A stretch of DNA of 64,000 nt from Medakamo hakoo (lineage: Eukaryota > Chlorophyta > Trebouxiophyceae > Coccomyxaceae), in NCBI GenBank assembly GCA_026636295.1, contig CP089450.1, positions 682,001 to 746,000 on the forward strand. Direction: 5' to 3'. Position 1 is the first letter of the stretch. Each line of letters starts with the position of its first letter. A program made the position numbers and the translations under genes. Positions 10,079-20,320 of the stretch are shown piece after piece. The notes below the pieces were generated by a model that saw only the letters and a list, made by a program, of their open reading frames with translations, had not been told where the DNA came from and did not search any database.

Positions 10079-11407
10079 TCACGCCCCGCCCTTGGCCGCC
10101 GCCTCCTCCGGCGTCAGCGTCTCTAATGCAAGCGCGTGCAGCGGGCCCGCCAGCTCGTCCGCCAACGCCTCGTAAATCAGGCGGTGCCGCTTGACGAGCG
10201 GCAGGCCGGCAAACGCGGGGCTGACCGCCGCGACCCGAAAGTGCGTCTCGCCCGAGGGCGACGCCACGCCCTTGGCGCCCGCATGCCCCGCGTGCTGGCC
10301 CGACTCGTCGATGACGGTCAGCGAGGCCAGCGGGGCCAGGGCGGCGGACAGCTTGGCCTCGATCGCCGCGCGGACGGGCTTGGCGGTCGGCGCGGACGGA
10401 GACGCAGCAGGTGGCGCGCCACCGCCGCCGCCGCCGCCGCCGCCGACACCGCTCTCCACGGCCGCGGCGGCCGCGATGGCTTGCGTCTGCATGAGCTTGA
10501 ACATGTTGAGGAAGCCGTTGTTGCGGGAGGGCGTCAGCGACTGGGCCAGGCCCAGGGAGGTGATCCAGTCGGGCGCGAGGCGGGCGACGGCGTCCGGCGG
10601 GGACCCGGACAGGCCGAGCACCAGCAGCGCGGCCAGGCCCTTTGTCAGCGCGGAGTCGGAGTCCGCGCTCCAGTGCAGCGTGCCGTCGGCCCGCAGGTCC
10701 GGCACAACCCAGACCTGGGAGACGCAGCCCCGCACTTTGTGGGCGTCGGTGTGGTCGGCCGCCGGCAGGGGGGCGAGCTTCTGGCCGTAGGCCAGCAGTT
10801 GGGCGTACTTGACTTTGGGGTCGGGGACCTGTGTGGTGAGTTGAGGGGGGGGCGGGTGTGAGTGCAGCAGCGGCGGGCGTTTCCGTTTCCATCCCATCAT
10901 CCAAGGGCGGGGGGAGCGGGTGGGTGGGAGGGTGGGGAGGTGTCCGCGTCCCGACCAGGCGCGCAAGACGGAAAAAAAACGTGTCGCGCCGTCTGCCTCA
11001 AGGCAAAGCCTCCCAACCGTGCACGCACCATCTGAAAGGCAGTCACGATCTTGGCCAGCTCGGGCGGCAGGTCGGCCGTGGACGCCGACGCGGCGGGCGC
11101 GGGCGAGGCCTGGAGTGTTTGGGCGGCGCGAATGGACGGCGCGAACGTGAGTGACGCGGCAAAAAAGAGAGGCGGGCGGGCGGTGCCTGTGGCACGCTGC
11201 CTCTCTGGCGAGTCACCCACACACCTGGGCAGCCACACGACGCCGAGCAGCGGGCACAGAAACAGTCAGCGCGGCGGGCGACGACGGAACACAGCGGCCG
11301 ACGGCGCTGCCGCGGCCAGGCACGCGGCCGCCTCGTGTGCTGGGGCGGCCGCACGCGCTGGCCATCAGACCAGCGCTCGTAGAGGCAGCAAGCGTCGTCG
11401 CTTGCAT
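10079..11407 (-). CDS. SUFE1: SufE-BolA fusion, plastid iron-sulfur assembly factor
   Basis: Three exons: 11225-11407, 11029-11109 and 10079-10828, giving 337 residues. Residues 1 to about 70 resemble a transit peptide (MQATTLAASTSAGLMASACG). The SufE domain follows: LPPELAKIVTAFQM, VPDPKVKYAQLLAYGQKL and the sulfur-acceptor Cys in VRGCVSQVWV. After a poly-Gly linker (about residue 220) comes a BolA domain with ETHFRVAAVSPAFAGLPLVK and RHRLIYEALADEL. The same fusion is known in plant plastid SUFE1, which activates the cysteine desulfurase NFS2. The exon 1/2 junction is inferred from GTGTGTG and ACTCCAG and gives an uninterrupted leader. It is downstream of and co-oriented with the F1-alpha-like gene. 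Confidence 0.92.
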
Positions 11408-11629
11408 GGGTGGTGCGGTGCGGGCGTGTCAGCAAGGGTGGGAACGGGGGTCGCACACGCGTGTGGAAAAACGTGTTTTGTTGGTGTGTCTTCGTGCTCG
11501 CTAGCCTTCGCCTTTGACCCGCGCTCCATCAAGCCGAAAAAATAAGATCCGACGCCGCCAGCCACCGCCACTGAATTCTTGTAGTGCGCTCTCCTAGCTT
11601 CTACACTCCACTCTCAAACAACTCACTCT
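11408..11629. other. Short spacer between co-oriented minus-strand genes
   Basis: Holds the SufE-BolA promoter and the 3' end of the F1-alpha-like gene. No motif was recognised apart from a locally AT-richer stretch (about 11535-11630). Confidence 0.4.
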
Positions 11630-14018
11630 TCACAGCGCACCCTGCAGCGTGTTTTCCACTTCCGCCATGGCAGCATCCAGCTCCGCCAACGTCTCTTCGC
11701 TGGGCGGCTCGGCCGCGCCCGCCAGGGCCGCCAGCAGGCCCGGCCGCGACCGCCGCAGGGCGGACATGAGCAGGCCCAGCCGGCGGGGCACGGCGGGCGG
11801 TGGCACGCCGTCCAACCAGCCGGCGGCCAGGGAGTGCAGCGTGACCGCTTCTTCCTCCACGGGCACGGGGTGGCCGGCCGGCTGGGCCAGGGCCGCGCGC
11901 ACCCGGTCCGCCCGGACCAGGGCCGCGGCCGCGCGCGGGCCGGCCAGCGCCACGACGGCGGCAGGCGTGGCGGAGGACGCGGACGGGCCCAGGGTGCGCG
12001 ACACGTCGGCGGCTTGCGCGAGTTCCAGGCGGACGGCCGGGCCGAGCGCGCGCAGCGCCGGAGGGTACGCCCGCGCGCCGATGCGGGAGACGGACGACGC
12101 CGGGTCCACGACGGGTGCGGCCGTGGGCCCGTCCCGCGTGAAGACGGCCTGGCCGTCCGCGATGGACATGAACTCTTCCACGACTTCCGTGCGCACAGCG
12201 ACACGCGGTGCGCGCGCGGCGCGGCCGTCGCCGTCGCTCGACGCCTCCTCTTTCGCCGCCCGGGCCGCCAGCGCCGCGGCCAGTTTGGCCTTTTGCTCGG
12301 GAGACAGCGTCGTGTACGCGTCCAGGTTGATGGCCGACGGCGCGTCGTCTTCATCGGACGAGGGAGCCGCGGCGCTGACGGCCCGCCGACCGGACGCGGG
12401 CACGCCCGGCAGCACGAGCGCCATGGTGAGCGACCCGCCGCCCAGGCGCGGCGCCAGCTTGGCCGCCCGCTGGAGCAGGGATGCGAAGAAGCGGCGGCGG
12501 GCGGCGGCGGCGGCGGAGACGAGCATGCCCTCGTACTCCACCAGCGCTTCGTCGGCGGAGCCTTCATCCGCCGAGGACGAGGTCACGGGCGGCGCGGCGC
12601 CCTCGTCGTCCGCGTCGCTCCCGCCCGCCTCCTCGCTGCCGGCCCCGCCGTCGCCGCCCTTCTTCTCCAGCTCCGCCTCCACGCCCGGGCCCAGGCTGGC
12701 CAGGGCCGCCGTCACGCGCTCCCACATCTCCGGCACGCAGCCGCCGTCGTCGATGAGGAGGAAGGCCGCGCCGCCGCCGTCGCGCGCGCGCTCCGCGATC
12801 GCGGCGGCCGCGCACAGGGCGACGTACCGCTCGCCCAGCGGCGCGCCCGCGGGCGCGGCCACGATGGTGACGTGGCCCAGGGCGTCCTTGGACGCCAGGG
12901 TCGAGGCCGCCGCCCGGACGGACGCCGGGTCGCACCCCACGGCCGCGACCACGCACCGCACGCCGCTCGACGCCTGGGCCAGCACCGCGTCCAGGCCCGC
13001 CGTGCTCTTGCCGGACCCCCGCCCGCCCAGCACCAGCAGGCACTGGCCGCGGCCCAGGGGCGTGAGGGCGTCAATGCCCTTGACGCCCGTGTGCAGCGGC
13101 TCCAGGATCTGGGCGCGGGCGTCCATGGGCGGGCACTCGGCGAACAGGGCGCCCGCCGCGTCCGTGCCGAGCGGGGACGGCGACGCGGGCAGCAGCGCGG
13201 CCGACGGGGACGAGTCGGACCCGCCGGCCGACCACGCCAGCGGCCGTCCCCGCCAGTCGACGACGGCCCCGGCCAGGGAGGAGCCGACGGGGACGGTCGC
13301 CACGTCGTACTCCCGCTGGGTGAGCGGGCCGTCGGCCGCGTCCACGACCTGGAGGATGGCTTTGATGCGGCAGGCGACGCGCTCGCCCACGGACGCGCTG
13401 CCGCCCAGCAGGACGGCGAAGCAGATGTTATCGGACCGACGCCACAGGAGGGCGCTGTCGTGTTGGGAGGGGGGATGGACGGGGGATGGGTGTGGGGACG
13501 CGGGCATGCATGGTGAGAGAGGGAGCGGCGGGTGGTGGTGGTGGTGGCCGGATTAGCCCGGCAGCGCCTGGGACACAAAACGAGCGCGCGGCCTCGTTCC
13601 TCGGCCGCGGCGCTCCCACGCCTCCGCCTCATTCTCGCTCCCGCCCTCCGCAGGCACGGCCACACCCAGCTCACCCTCTCGCCCCGCCGACGAACGACAG
13701 CACCGTCCCGACCGGCGCGTCATTGTCCAGGCCGCGCACAATCGCGAGGCCGTCGCCGGCGTACAGCACCGTGCCCAGCTCGACCTGGGCTTCGCGCGCC
13801 CGCAGCGCGGCCAGCTGGTTGGGCGCAGAGACGCGGCGCCGGAACAGGGACATTTCCGCGTCCCAGTCCGGGTCGGATTCGGAGGAGGAGGCGCGGACGA
13901 CGAGCGGCGCGACGGCCGGTGTGCGGCGGCGCGCCGATGCGGGCGCAGACACGCCGCGCAGCGGCGCCGCCCGGCCCGCCCGCGCCACCCGGGGCGACGC
14001 GGCCGCGGGCGGTCGCAT
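11630..14018 (-). CDS. F1-ATPase alpha-subunit-like protein, organelle-targeted
   Basis: Exons 13675-14018 and 11630-13454 encode 722 residues. The first ~45 residues look like a transit peptide (RVARAGRAAPLRGVSAP). The fold order of ATP synthase alpha follows: beta-barrel region (VLYAGDGLAIVRGLDN), then VPVGSSLAGAVVDWRGRPL, then EPLHTGVKGIDALTPLGRGQ and a P-loop GGRGSGKST. It differs from true alpha in a long acidic insert (about residues 385-420) and a divergent C-terminal half, so it is unlikely to sit in the normal F1 ring. The function is unknown; a P-loop regulator or assembly factor is a guess. The splice (phase 2 GG plus C) restores VGGARGALLWRRSDN, which matches the alpha-type barrel. 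Confidence 0.8.
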
Positions 14019-14304
14019 GGGCGGAAGGGAGGGTCGCGGGTGCGGCGACCTGGGAGGCGATGAGGCGGCGGGGAGGTCGCCTCACTCGCGGGCAGGGTTT
14101 TTTTGGAGAGTGAGCGGCATTTGGTTCGACGCCGTCGGACAGACGCGTCACTCCTCCTTTTCGTGCTGGGGGTGCGGACACCCTCGCAGCTGCAACACTC
14201 TTCTTTCTCCTGCCCCGTCGCGCGCACGCGTCCAGCCCTTCCAACGCGACGCCCGACTTGAGAGCTCCTTCCTTTCCTGCGCGAACAAAGAAACTCTCAA
14301 AATC
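14019..14304. promoter_or_regulatory. Divergent promoter, F1-alpha-like / coiled-coil gene
   Basis: 286 bases between start codons. It includes a T-run near 14098-14104 and a moderately AT-rich patch at 14190-14290. No TATA box was recognised. Confidence 0.4.
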
Positions 14305-16078
14305 ATGGCCGCCCAGCAAGAAGTCGCCAAACGCCTCGACTTCCACGACGTCTCCCTCCAGCTGCCGCCGCCGCCCGCGGCCGGGCCGGGCGAGGGGCCG
14401 GAGGAAGTGCTGGCTGGGCTAGGGGAGCCGAGCGTGGAAGGGTACCGGCGGTGAGTTTGGAGGCGGACGAGTGTTTTTTGTTCGGAACGCATGCGGCGCG
14501 CGGCGGTCGACGGCGCGGACTCAACCCCTCCCCCGCCCCGCCCCACCAAACACACCAGCCTCCTCTCCCAGATTGACGAAGCCAATTCGGCCCGCTTCTC
14601 CAAGATCCTGCAAATCGCGCGGGAGCAGGCGGCGGGCGCGAGCGAGTCGGACTTGCGGCGGTTGAAGCGGCAGGTGAGGAAGGGGGGCGGGGAAATTCGA
14701 CGCGCCCCGCGCGCCACCCTCAGACCTGCCCCCCATCCCCGCCCCATCTCACGCGCCGTCCACCCACCCGCCCACCCCGCGACAGTTTGCCTCCCTGAAA
14801 AACACGTTCACGCTCTACGACGTCAAAGACGGCTTCATCGACGGCCTGACGGAGGGCGGCCCCGACGGCGGCGAGCGGGAGCGGCTGGCCTCGTTCGAGG
14901 CGCAGGCCGCCGAGTTTGGTGGCGCGGCCAAAGCCGCGAAAGCCGCCAACGCGGCGTCCGCGGACGCCCTGCGCGGCCTGATTGACCGGGTCTGCGGCGC
15001 GGCCGCCGAATTCGAGGCGGAACGCGAGTCCGCCCTGGCGGCGCTGGCGGATCTGGAGGCCGCGGCCGGGCGGCGGGCGAGCCCCGGCGACGACGCGGAC
15101 GCCGCCGCGTCGTCCCGGCCGGCCTTGCCGCCCACGGCTGACGAGGTGGAGGCTGCCGCTCGCCTGGCGGCCGAAGCCGAAGCCGCTCGGGGGCTGGAAG
15201 CCCAGATCGCGGCGGCGGAGGCCGAGGCGGCGAGCCTGCAGGCGGCCGCGGCGGCGGACGAGGCGGCCGCGGCCGCGCTGCGCGGCGAAGCCGAACGGTT
15301 TTGTGGGGGCGGCGGCGGCGGCGGGGACGCGGCGGCGTCCACGCCCGCCGCCCTGCCTGCGGCCGGCCGCCTGGCCGCCGCGGCCGCCTGGTGCGATGAA
15401 GCCGTGGCGCTGGTGTCCGCCCTGGCGGGCGTGGAGGTCAGGGGCGTCGCGGACGACGGCACGCTCACACTGGCCCTGCGCGCGTGCGCCGACGCGTGCG
15501 ACGGCGGCGGCGACCGGGAGGGCGACGGCCCGCCCCGGTCCGCGACCTACGAGCTCGTCCTGTCTTTCGCGCCCGGCACGGACGCCCTCATCGGCGCGGC
15601 GCTGTCCCCGCCGGACGTGGACCTGGCGCCCGCGACGGCCTCGGCCGTGCGGGCGGCCGCCGACGCGGCGGCGGGCCGCGGCCCGCCGCCGCCGCGCCCG
15701 CCCGCGTCCGCCCTCGTGCACGAGGCCCTGGCCCTGACCTGCGCCCGCCTGCGCCGCATGGAGCTGCTGGACGAAGCGGGCGCCGCGTACGCGCTGGCGT
15801 CCGTGTCCGCGCCGCCGGGCGACCTGGGCGCCGACGCCGAGGTGGTCGCGGTGCTGCGGTGCGGGGTGGAGGCGCGCGTGCGCGTGCCCGCGCTCTGGCC
15901 GCGGACAGGGGCCGCCGGTGCGCCCGGCTTGGAGCTCGTGTCCCTGACCCCGCCGCGGTCGGACACGGACCTGAGCGCGGTGCGGAGCGCGCTCGCGGCC
16001 CGGGCGGACGACCTGGCGGGCGGGAGCCTGTGCGGGTTGCTGGGCGCGGTGGCGGCGGCGTGCGAGGGGGTGGCGTGA
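14305..16078 (+). CDS. Coiled-coil protein with possible RWD-like C-terminus
   Basis: Exons 14305-14450, 14559-14673 and 14786-16078 encode 517 residues. The N-terminal part has YRRLLSQIDEANSARFSKIL and FTLYDVKDGFIDGLTEGG. A long Ala/Glu-rich coiled coil spans about residues 110-310. The C-terminal ~200 residues alternate predicted strands and helices (VEVRGVADDGTLTLALRACA, TYELVLSFAPGTDALIGAAL, then LTCARLRRMELLDEAGAAYA). That order of coiled coil, beta-sheet and helix recalls kinetochore proteins of the Spc7/KNL1 type, but sequence support is weak and I give no symbol. The splice phases (2, then 0) are consistent. It converges with MCM8 (106 bases between stops). Confidence 0.7.
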
Positions 16079-16184
16079 GCTGGGGGGAGGGGGGAGAGTC
16101 CGGGGGGCATGGGGAGCCACACACTGGGCCCGGACGGAGCAACCAAGACCAACATGCGAGAGAGACGTCTAACACAGCCCCTAC

Positions 16185-19100
16185 CTACCACCCGCCCACG
16201 CCAAAGCCGTCGCCGCGCGGCCGCCGGTTCTCCTCCCCGTCGGCCTCCTCCTCGTACCCACCAAACCCGTGCCCGCCCTCGGCAGCCGCGGCCGCCGCGG
16301 CGGCCGCCGCGGCCGCGGCCGCGCGCACCGCCCGCCCTGCCGCGGCGACCTCAAACACGCCGCCCCCCTTTTTCAGCAGGTCGCCGCGGTCGTTCATGGC
16401 CTCGATGGCCGCCGGCATGTCGGGGACGTCGAGGTCCAGGTCGTCCGCCAGGGCGCACAGCTCGCCCGCGGTGAAGAGCGCGGACCCGCGGGCGCGGGCG
16501 CGGGACGTCGCGGCGGACAGGAAACGGGCGAGTTCCGCCGCAGTCCCGCCGCGGCGCTTGGCCGGCGGACGGCCGCCGCCTCCAGACCCGCCCACCCAGT
16601 CGCAGCCGGCCAGGGCGCCGCCCAGCACGGAGCAGGCCATGAGCTCGGCCGCGTCCCGGGCGTCGTCCGCGGTCGCCACGCACCGCAGGTCGGCGCGCGC
16701 GCGCGCGGCCGTCAGGCGGACGAGGGCGTCCAGGTGGCGGGCCGTCGCGCAGACGGGCGAGGGCGCGGCCAGGCCGCCGTCGAGGCCGCAGGACCCGCCG
16801 GTCCCGGCGGACGCCAGCCAGGCGTCCACGCCCGCGTCGTCGTCGCCGTCCCCACCGCCGCCACCACCGCTGCCACACGGCGGCGGCGGCGGCGCGCCGT
16901 CGCGCAGCGCCAGATACGCCGCGCGCACGACGGCTTTGGCGCCCTCGCTCAGGGCGGGCCGGCAGTACGACCGGGCGTACGCGACGTACCGCGCAATGAG
17001 GGCGGGCGGGACCGGGTCGGCGTCGGACGGGTCGGGCGTGGAGAGCTGGTCGGCGAGGGACGGGCGTGCGCGCGGGGGCAGGCCGCCGGGGCGAGGCAGC
17101 GGCAGCGGCGGCGCGGGCGCCGCCACCTCACCCGCCTGCGTGAGGAGGTGGCCGCCGCCCCCATCGCACGGCCGCCCGCCACCACCACCCGCCGCGACGG
17201 CCAGCGCCGCCCGCGCCGCCGCCGCCCGGTCGGCCCGGCCGGACCGGGACGCCAGGACGTGTTCCGCCAGCGCGGCGTCCCGGCCAGCGTCGGGCGCGTC
17301 CGCCATGACGAACACCAGGTCGAACCGGGACAGGAGCTGGGGCGTGAGGCGCAGGTTGGCGGCCACGGGCCGGCGGGCGTCGTACCGCCCGCCCGCCGGG
17401 TTGGCGGCGGCCAGGACGGCCGCGCGCGCGGGCAGCGCCGCGACGACGCCGGCCTTGGCCACGGTCACCTCCTGCGACTCCAGGACACCCTCCAGCGCGC
17501 CGTGGTCGGCGGCCAGCTTGTCGAACTCGTCGATGCAGCAGACGCCCCTGTCGGCCAGCGGCAGGGCGCCCGCCTCCAGGGCGGGCGCGCCGCCGCACCC
17601 CGCGTCGCGCGTGACGGCGGCCGTGAGGCCGGCCGCGCTGCCGCCCGACCCGCACACATACAGGCCGCGCGGCGCCGCGGCCGCGGCCGCGGCCAGGAGC
17701 TGGGACTTGCCCAGGCCCGGGTCGCCGCACAGCAGGACGTGGATGTCGCCCCGGGCGAGGGAGAGGGGCGGCGGCGGGGGGGTGACGCCGTCGTGGTCGC
17801 CGCCGCTGCCGCCGCCGCCGCCACCCTCGCCGCCGTCGCCACCCCCACCGCCGCCGCCGGCGCCGCTGCCAAAGAGCGCGAGCACCAGCGCCGCTTTCAC
17901 CATGTCGTGGCCGTAGATGCCGGGAGCCAAGGCCTTGACGACGTGGCGAAACATCCGCCCTCCCACCTCCTTGGTGAAGGCGGCGACAAAGGACAGGTCG
18001 CGCGCGGAGAAGGCGGCCGCGTCCGGAGGCGCGTCGTGGCCCGGCGGCGGGATCGCGACGACGTCGCCCGGCGCCGGCCGGCCGGCGTGCGGGACGCCCT
18101 CCCCGGCGCCAGCGCCCGCGGGCACGACGGACACGGCGTCCAGGTACAGGACAGCCAGGCCAGCGGCGGCGCCGGCCCTGCCGGCCCCGCCGCCGCCGCC
18201 GCCGCCGCCGTCGCTGCCGACGGGCACGACCCGCACAAAGCCGCACACGCTGACGGCGGTCCCCGGCGCGCCGACGCCCGCGGTCGCCAAGTCTTCCGTC
18301 AGTTCGACGTCCACGCCCGCTGGGAGGGCGTGGGCGGGCTGGACGGCCGCCTCGGCGGCGTCTGCCGTCGACGCCGCCGCCGCCGCCGCGCCGGGCAGGT
18401 CTTGCAGCCGCAGGCGGACGCAGTCGATGGTTTGGGCAGACGACGGCAGCGGCGCGGGCGCCTTGCCCTTGCAGCCGGGCACCAAGCACGCCCGCGGGAG
18501 CGCGCACCGGTACCCGCCCTCGGCCGGGAAGGCCAGGCTGGCGACGTGACCGCACTTGGCGCATTCAAAGGCCAGCGACGTGACGAGGGGGCGGAGCGGG
18601 GACGCGCGCACGACGACGCCCGACACGCGTACCAGGCGGCCGACCGCGGCGGCGCGCAAGTCGCGCAGAGGGAGGGCCGCGGACGGGGGCAGGCCCGCCA
18701 AGCGGACGCGAATGCGGGCGGTGGACAGGGTGCGTGCGGAGGCGGACCCTCCGAGGAGGGCCGAGGCGTCGGCGGGCCGGGCGTGGAAGAGGACCTGTGT
18801 GTGAGGGCGGGGGCGGGGTGGGGAGGGGGTGGAGAAAAAGGCGTGGGGAGGGGCGGGGGCGAGGCGACAGCCCGTGCGCGGCAAATCGAACAGCGCACCG
18901 CGCCCCGCCCTCACCTCGTGCGCCGCGCACGCGATGCACGCCAGCCCCTCAGCCGGCTGGACTTCCAGGCTGGCCACCAGGTCAGGCGAGCCGCAGGCGG
19001 CCAGGGCCGTGTAATCGAGCGCCAGGGCGACGTGCACGCCCGCGCGCGCCGCGCCGGCGCGCAGCAGCGGCCACCCGCCGCCATCGGCCCGGAAAAAGGC

Positions 19101-19196
19101 GATGAGTTCGGCAGTTAACAGCGCACGCCGGTCGTCGGTGGTGTAATCTTCGCCAAAATAGAGGGGCCAGGCCTCCGGCATGGGGAGGGCCGACAT
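16185..19196 (-). CDS. MCM8: DNA helicase MCM8
   Basis: Exons 18915-19196 and 16185-18794 encode 963 residues. The start (PMPEAWPLYFGEDYTTDD) is the MCM8-specific N-terminus. A zinc finger (FECAKCGHV...CLVPGCKG), an OB region and the AAA+ core follow: Walker A GDPGLGKSQLL, Walker B CCIDEFDKL and arginine finger LLSRFDLVFVMAD. AALPARAAVLAAANPAGGRY also matches the family. MCM8 pairs with MCM9 in homologous recombination and interstrand crosslink repair. Gly/Ala-rich inserts lengthen it beyond the usual ~800-840 residues. The C-terminal ~100 residues carry a winged-helix-like segment. The donor GTGAGGG and acceptor CACACACAG are in phase 0. Confidence 0.94.
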   Translation of the reverse strand: MSALPMPEAWPLYFGEDYTTDDRRALLTAELIAFFRADGGGWPLLRAGAARAGVHVALALDYTALAACGSPDLVASLEVQPAEGLACIACAAHEVRAGRGALFDLPRTGCRLAPAPPHAFFSTPSPPRPRPHTQVLFHARPADASALLGGSASARTLSTARIRVRLAGLPPSAALPLRDLRAAAVGRLVRVSGVVVRASPLRPLVTSLAFECAKCGHVASLAFPAEGGYRCALPRACLVPGCKGKAPAPLPSSAQTIDCVRLRLQDLPGAAAAAASTADAAEAAVQPAHALPAGVDVELTEDLATAGVGAPGTAVSVCGFVRVVPVGSDGGGGGGGGAGRAGAAAGLAVLYLDAVSVVPAGAGAGEGVPHAGRPAPGDVVAIPPPGHDAPPDAAAFSARDLSFVAAFTKEVGGRMFRHVVKALAPGIYGHDMVKAALVLALFGSGAGGGGGGGDGGEGGGGGGSGGDHDGVTPPPPPLSLARGDIHVLLCGDPGLGKSQLLAAAAAAAPRGLYVCGSGGSAAGLTAAVTRDAGCGGAPALEAGALPLADRGVCCIDEFDKLAADHGALEGVLESQEVTVAKAGVVAALPARAAVLAAANPAGGRYDARRPVAANLRLTPQLLSRFDLVFVMADAPDAGRDAALAEHVLASRSGRADRAAAARAALAVAAGGGGGRPCDGGGGHLLTQAGEVAAPAPPLPLPRPGGLPPRARPSLADQLSTPDPSDADPVPPALIARYVAYARSYCRPALSEGAKAVVRAAYLALRDGAPPPPPCGSGGGGGGDGDDDAGVDAWLASAGTGGSCGLDGGLAAPSPVCATARHLDALVRLTAARARADLRCVATADDARDAAELMACSVLGGALAGCDWVGGSGGGGRPPAKRRGGTAAELARFLSAATSRARARGSALFTAGELCALADDLDLDVPDMPAAIEAMNDRGDLLKKGGGVFEVAAAGRAVRAAAAAAAAAAAAAAEGGHGFGGYEEEADGEENRRPRGDGFGVGGW

Positions 19197-19290
19197 GGCG
19201 AAAGTCGGAGAAAACAGAGGAAAACGCCCGAGTGCTGCTGGTCTCTATCGCTCTCAACCTTCCAACCTCTGCGCCTCCGCCTGAAAAACC

Positions 19291-20119
19291 TTACACGCAG
19301 TCTTCCCTCCCGTCCCCGCCACCCGACGGCGTTGGCGGCGCCGGCCCGGGCGCGTCCACGTCGTCGCCCTCCTCGCATTCGGCACAACTTTCGCCTCCGC
19401 CCTCCTCCGCCCTGCACTCTTCTTTCCTGGGCTCGTCCCCGCGCCCGCCACGCCCGCCCCCCGCCTCGCCCTTCTCCATCGCATCGCCCTCGCTCGCAGC
19501 GCAGGACGCGACCCTCAACCCCACGCACGGCGTCCCGTCCGGCCCAATGACCAGCGTGGGCGGCGGGCCGGGCGTGCGCCCGGACGCGCTGCCGTCCTTT
19601 TTCATGGCCGCCGCCACGAGCGTCATGGACCGCCGCCCGGTGTAGATGGCCGGCGGCGGCGGCGGGCGGGGAGGGCCGAGCACCGCCCGGCGCGCCCGCT
19701 CCCACCGGCTGGTGGGGGGTGGAGGCGACCAGCCGGATGCCGCGGCGGCGGACGCGGCGGCGACGCGGGCGGCGCGCGCGCGCAGCGCGGAGCGGACCAG
19801 CCACAGGAGGAGGCCGGACGCAGATACGCCCAAGACGACGGCGACTTGGGCCAGGGCTGGGGAAGGGGCGGCGGAGTGGATGTACTGCTGTTGCTCGGAG
19901 GAGGCTGGCGTGTCGGAAGGAGGAGGAAAGCACGGGTGTGGGGCGGGGGGAGAGAGAGGGGAGGGGAGGGTGTGAGGATGTGGCGGGATGGCAGGAGCGG
20001 GCGGGGGCATTGACGTGGGCGCCTACCACACGCCACAACGCACCGCCGTCCTGTGCCGCCACCGCCACCGCCAGGGCGCAAGCGGCGATGACAGACGCTG
20101 CCTGTCGAGCTACACGCAT
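19291..20119 (-). CDS. Small membrane-anchored protein of unknown function
   Basis: Exons 20027-20119 and 19291-19887 (acceptor CAACAG; a site three bases on is equally possible) encode about 229 residues. The N-terminus (VIAACALAVAVAAQ) is a short hydrophobic stretch, signal-peptide-like. A second hydrophobic segment follows the splice (AQVAVVLGVSASGLLLWLV). After it comes a basic Ala/Arg run, GRRSMTLVAAAMKKDGS, and LVIGPDGTPCVGLRVASCAA. The tail is acidic with Cys residues (ESCAECEEGDDVD). The orientation implies a luminal N-terminus and a long cytosolic or stromal tail. I recognise no family. It is co-oriented with MCM8 and head to head with the TFIIIC gene. Confidence 0.6.
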
Positions 20120-20320
20120 GGCTGGGCGGGACGTGCCACCGCAGGTTCAGGCGCCGACGTGGCGGGAAACACAAAGTGAGCGCAGGGATTTTTTTGGGAG
20201 GGGGGCTCCTCACTGCGGCTAGGCGCTGGCGGTGCGGGGTGCGGCGCAGGACAGAAAAAAAACGCCGCCGACACCGCGGCAACCCGTCCCGCCTCCCGCC
20301 TCCCGCCTCCGACACCCGCC
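20120..20320. promoter_or_regulatory. Divergent promoter, membrane protein / TFIIIC subunit
   Basis: 201 bases between start codons. It contains T/A runs (about 20189-20195 and 20256-20263). A GC-rich pyrimidine tract with repeated TCCCGCC units runs up to the TFIIIC ATG. Confidence 0.4.

Noticed and set aside
11649-13556. A 635-codon plus-strand open frame
   Set aside because: It is antisense to the F1-alpha-like P-loop protein; no motifs of its own.
16269-19118. A 949-codon plus-strand open frame
   Set aside because: It is the antisense shadow of MCM8. It shows no domain and has runs of Arg/Gly/Gln.
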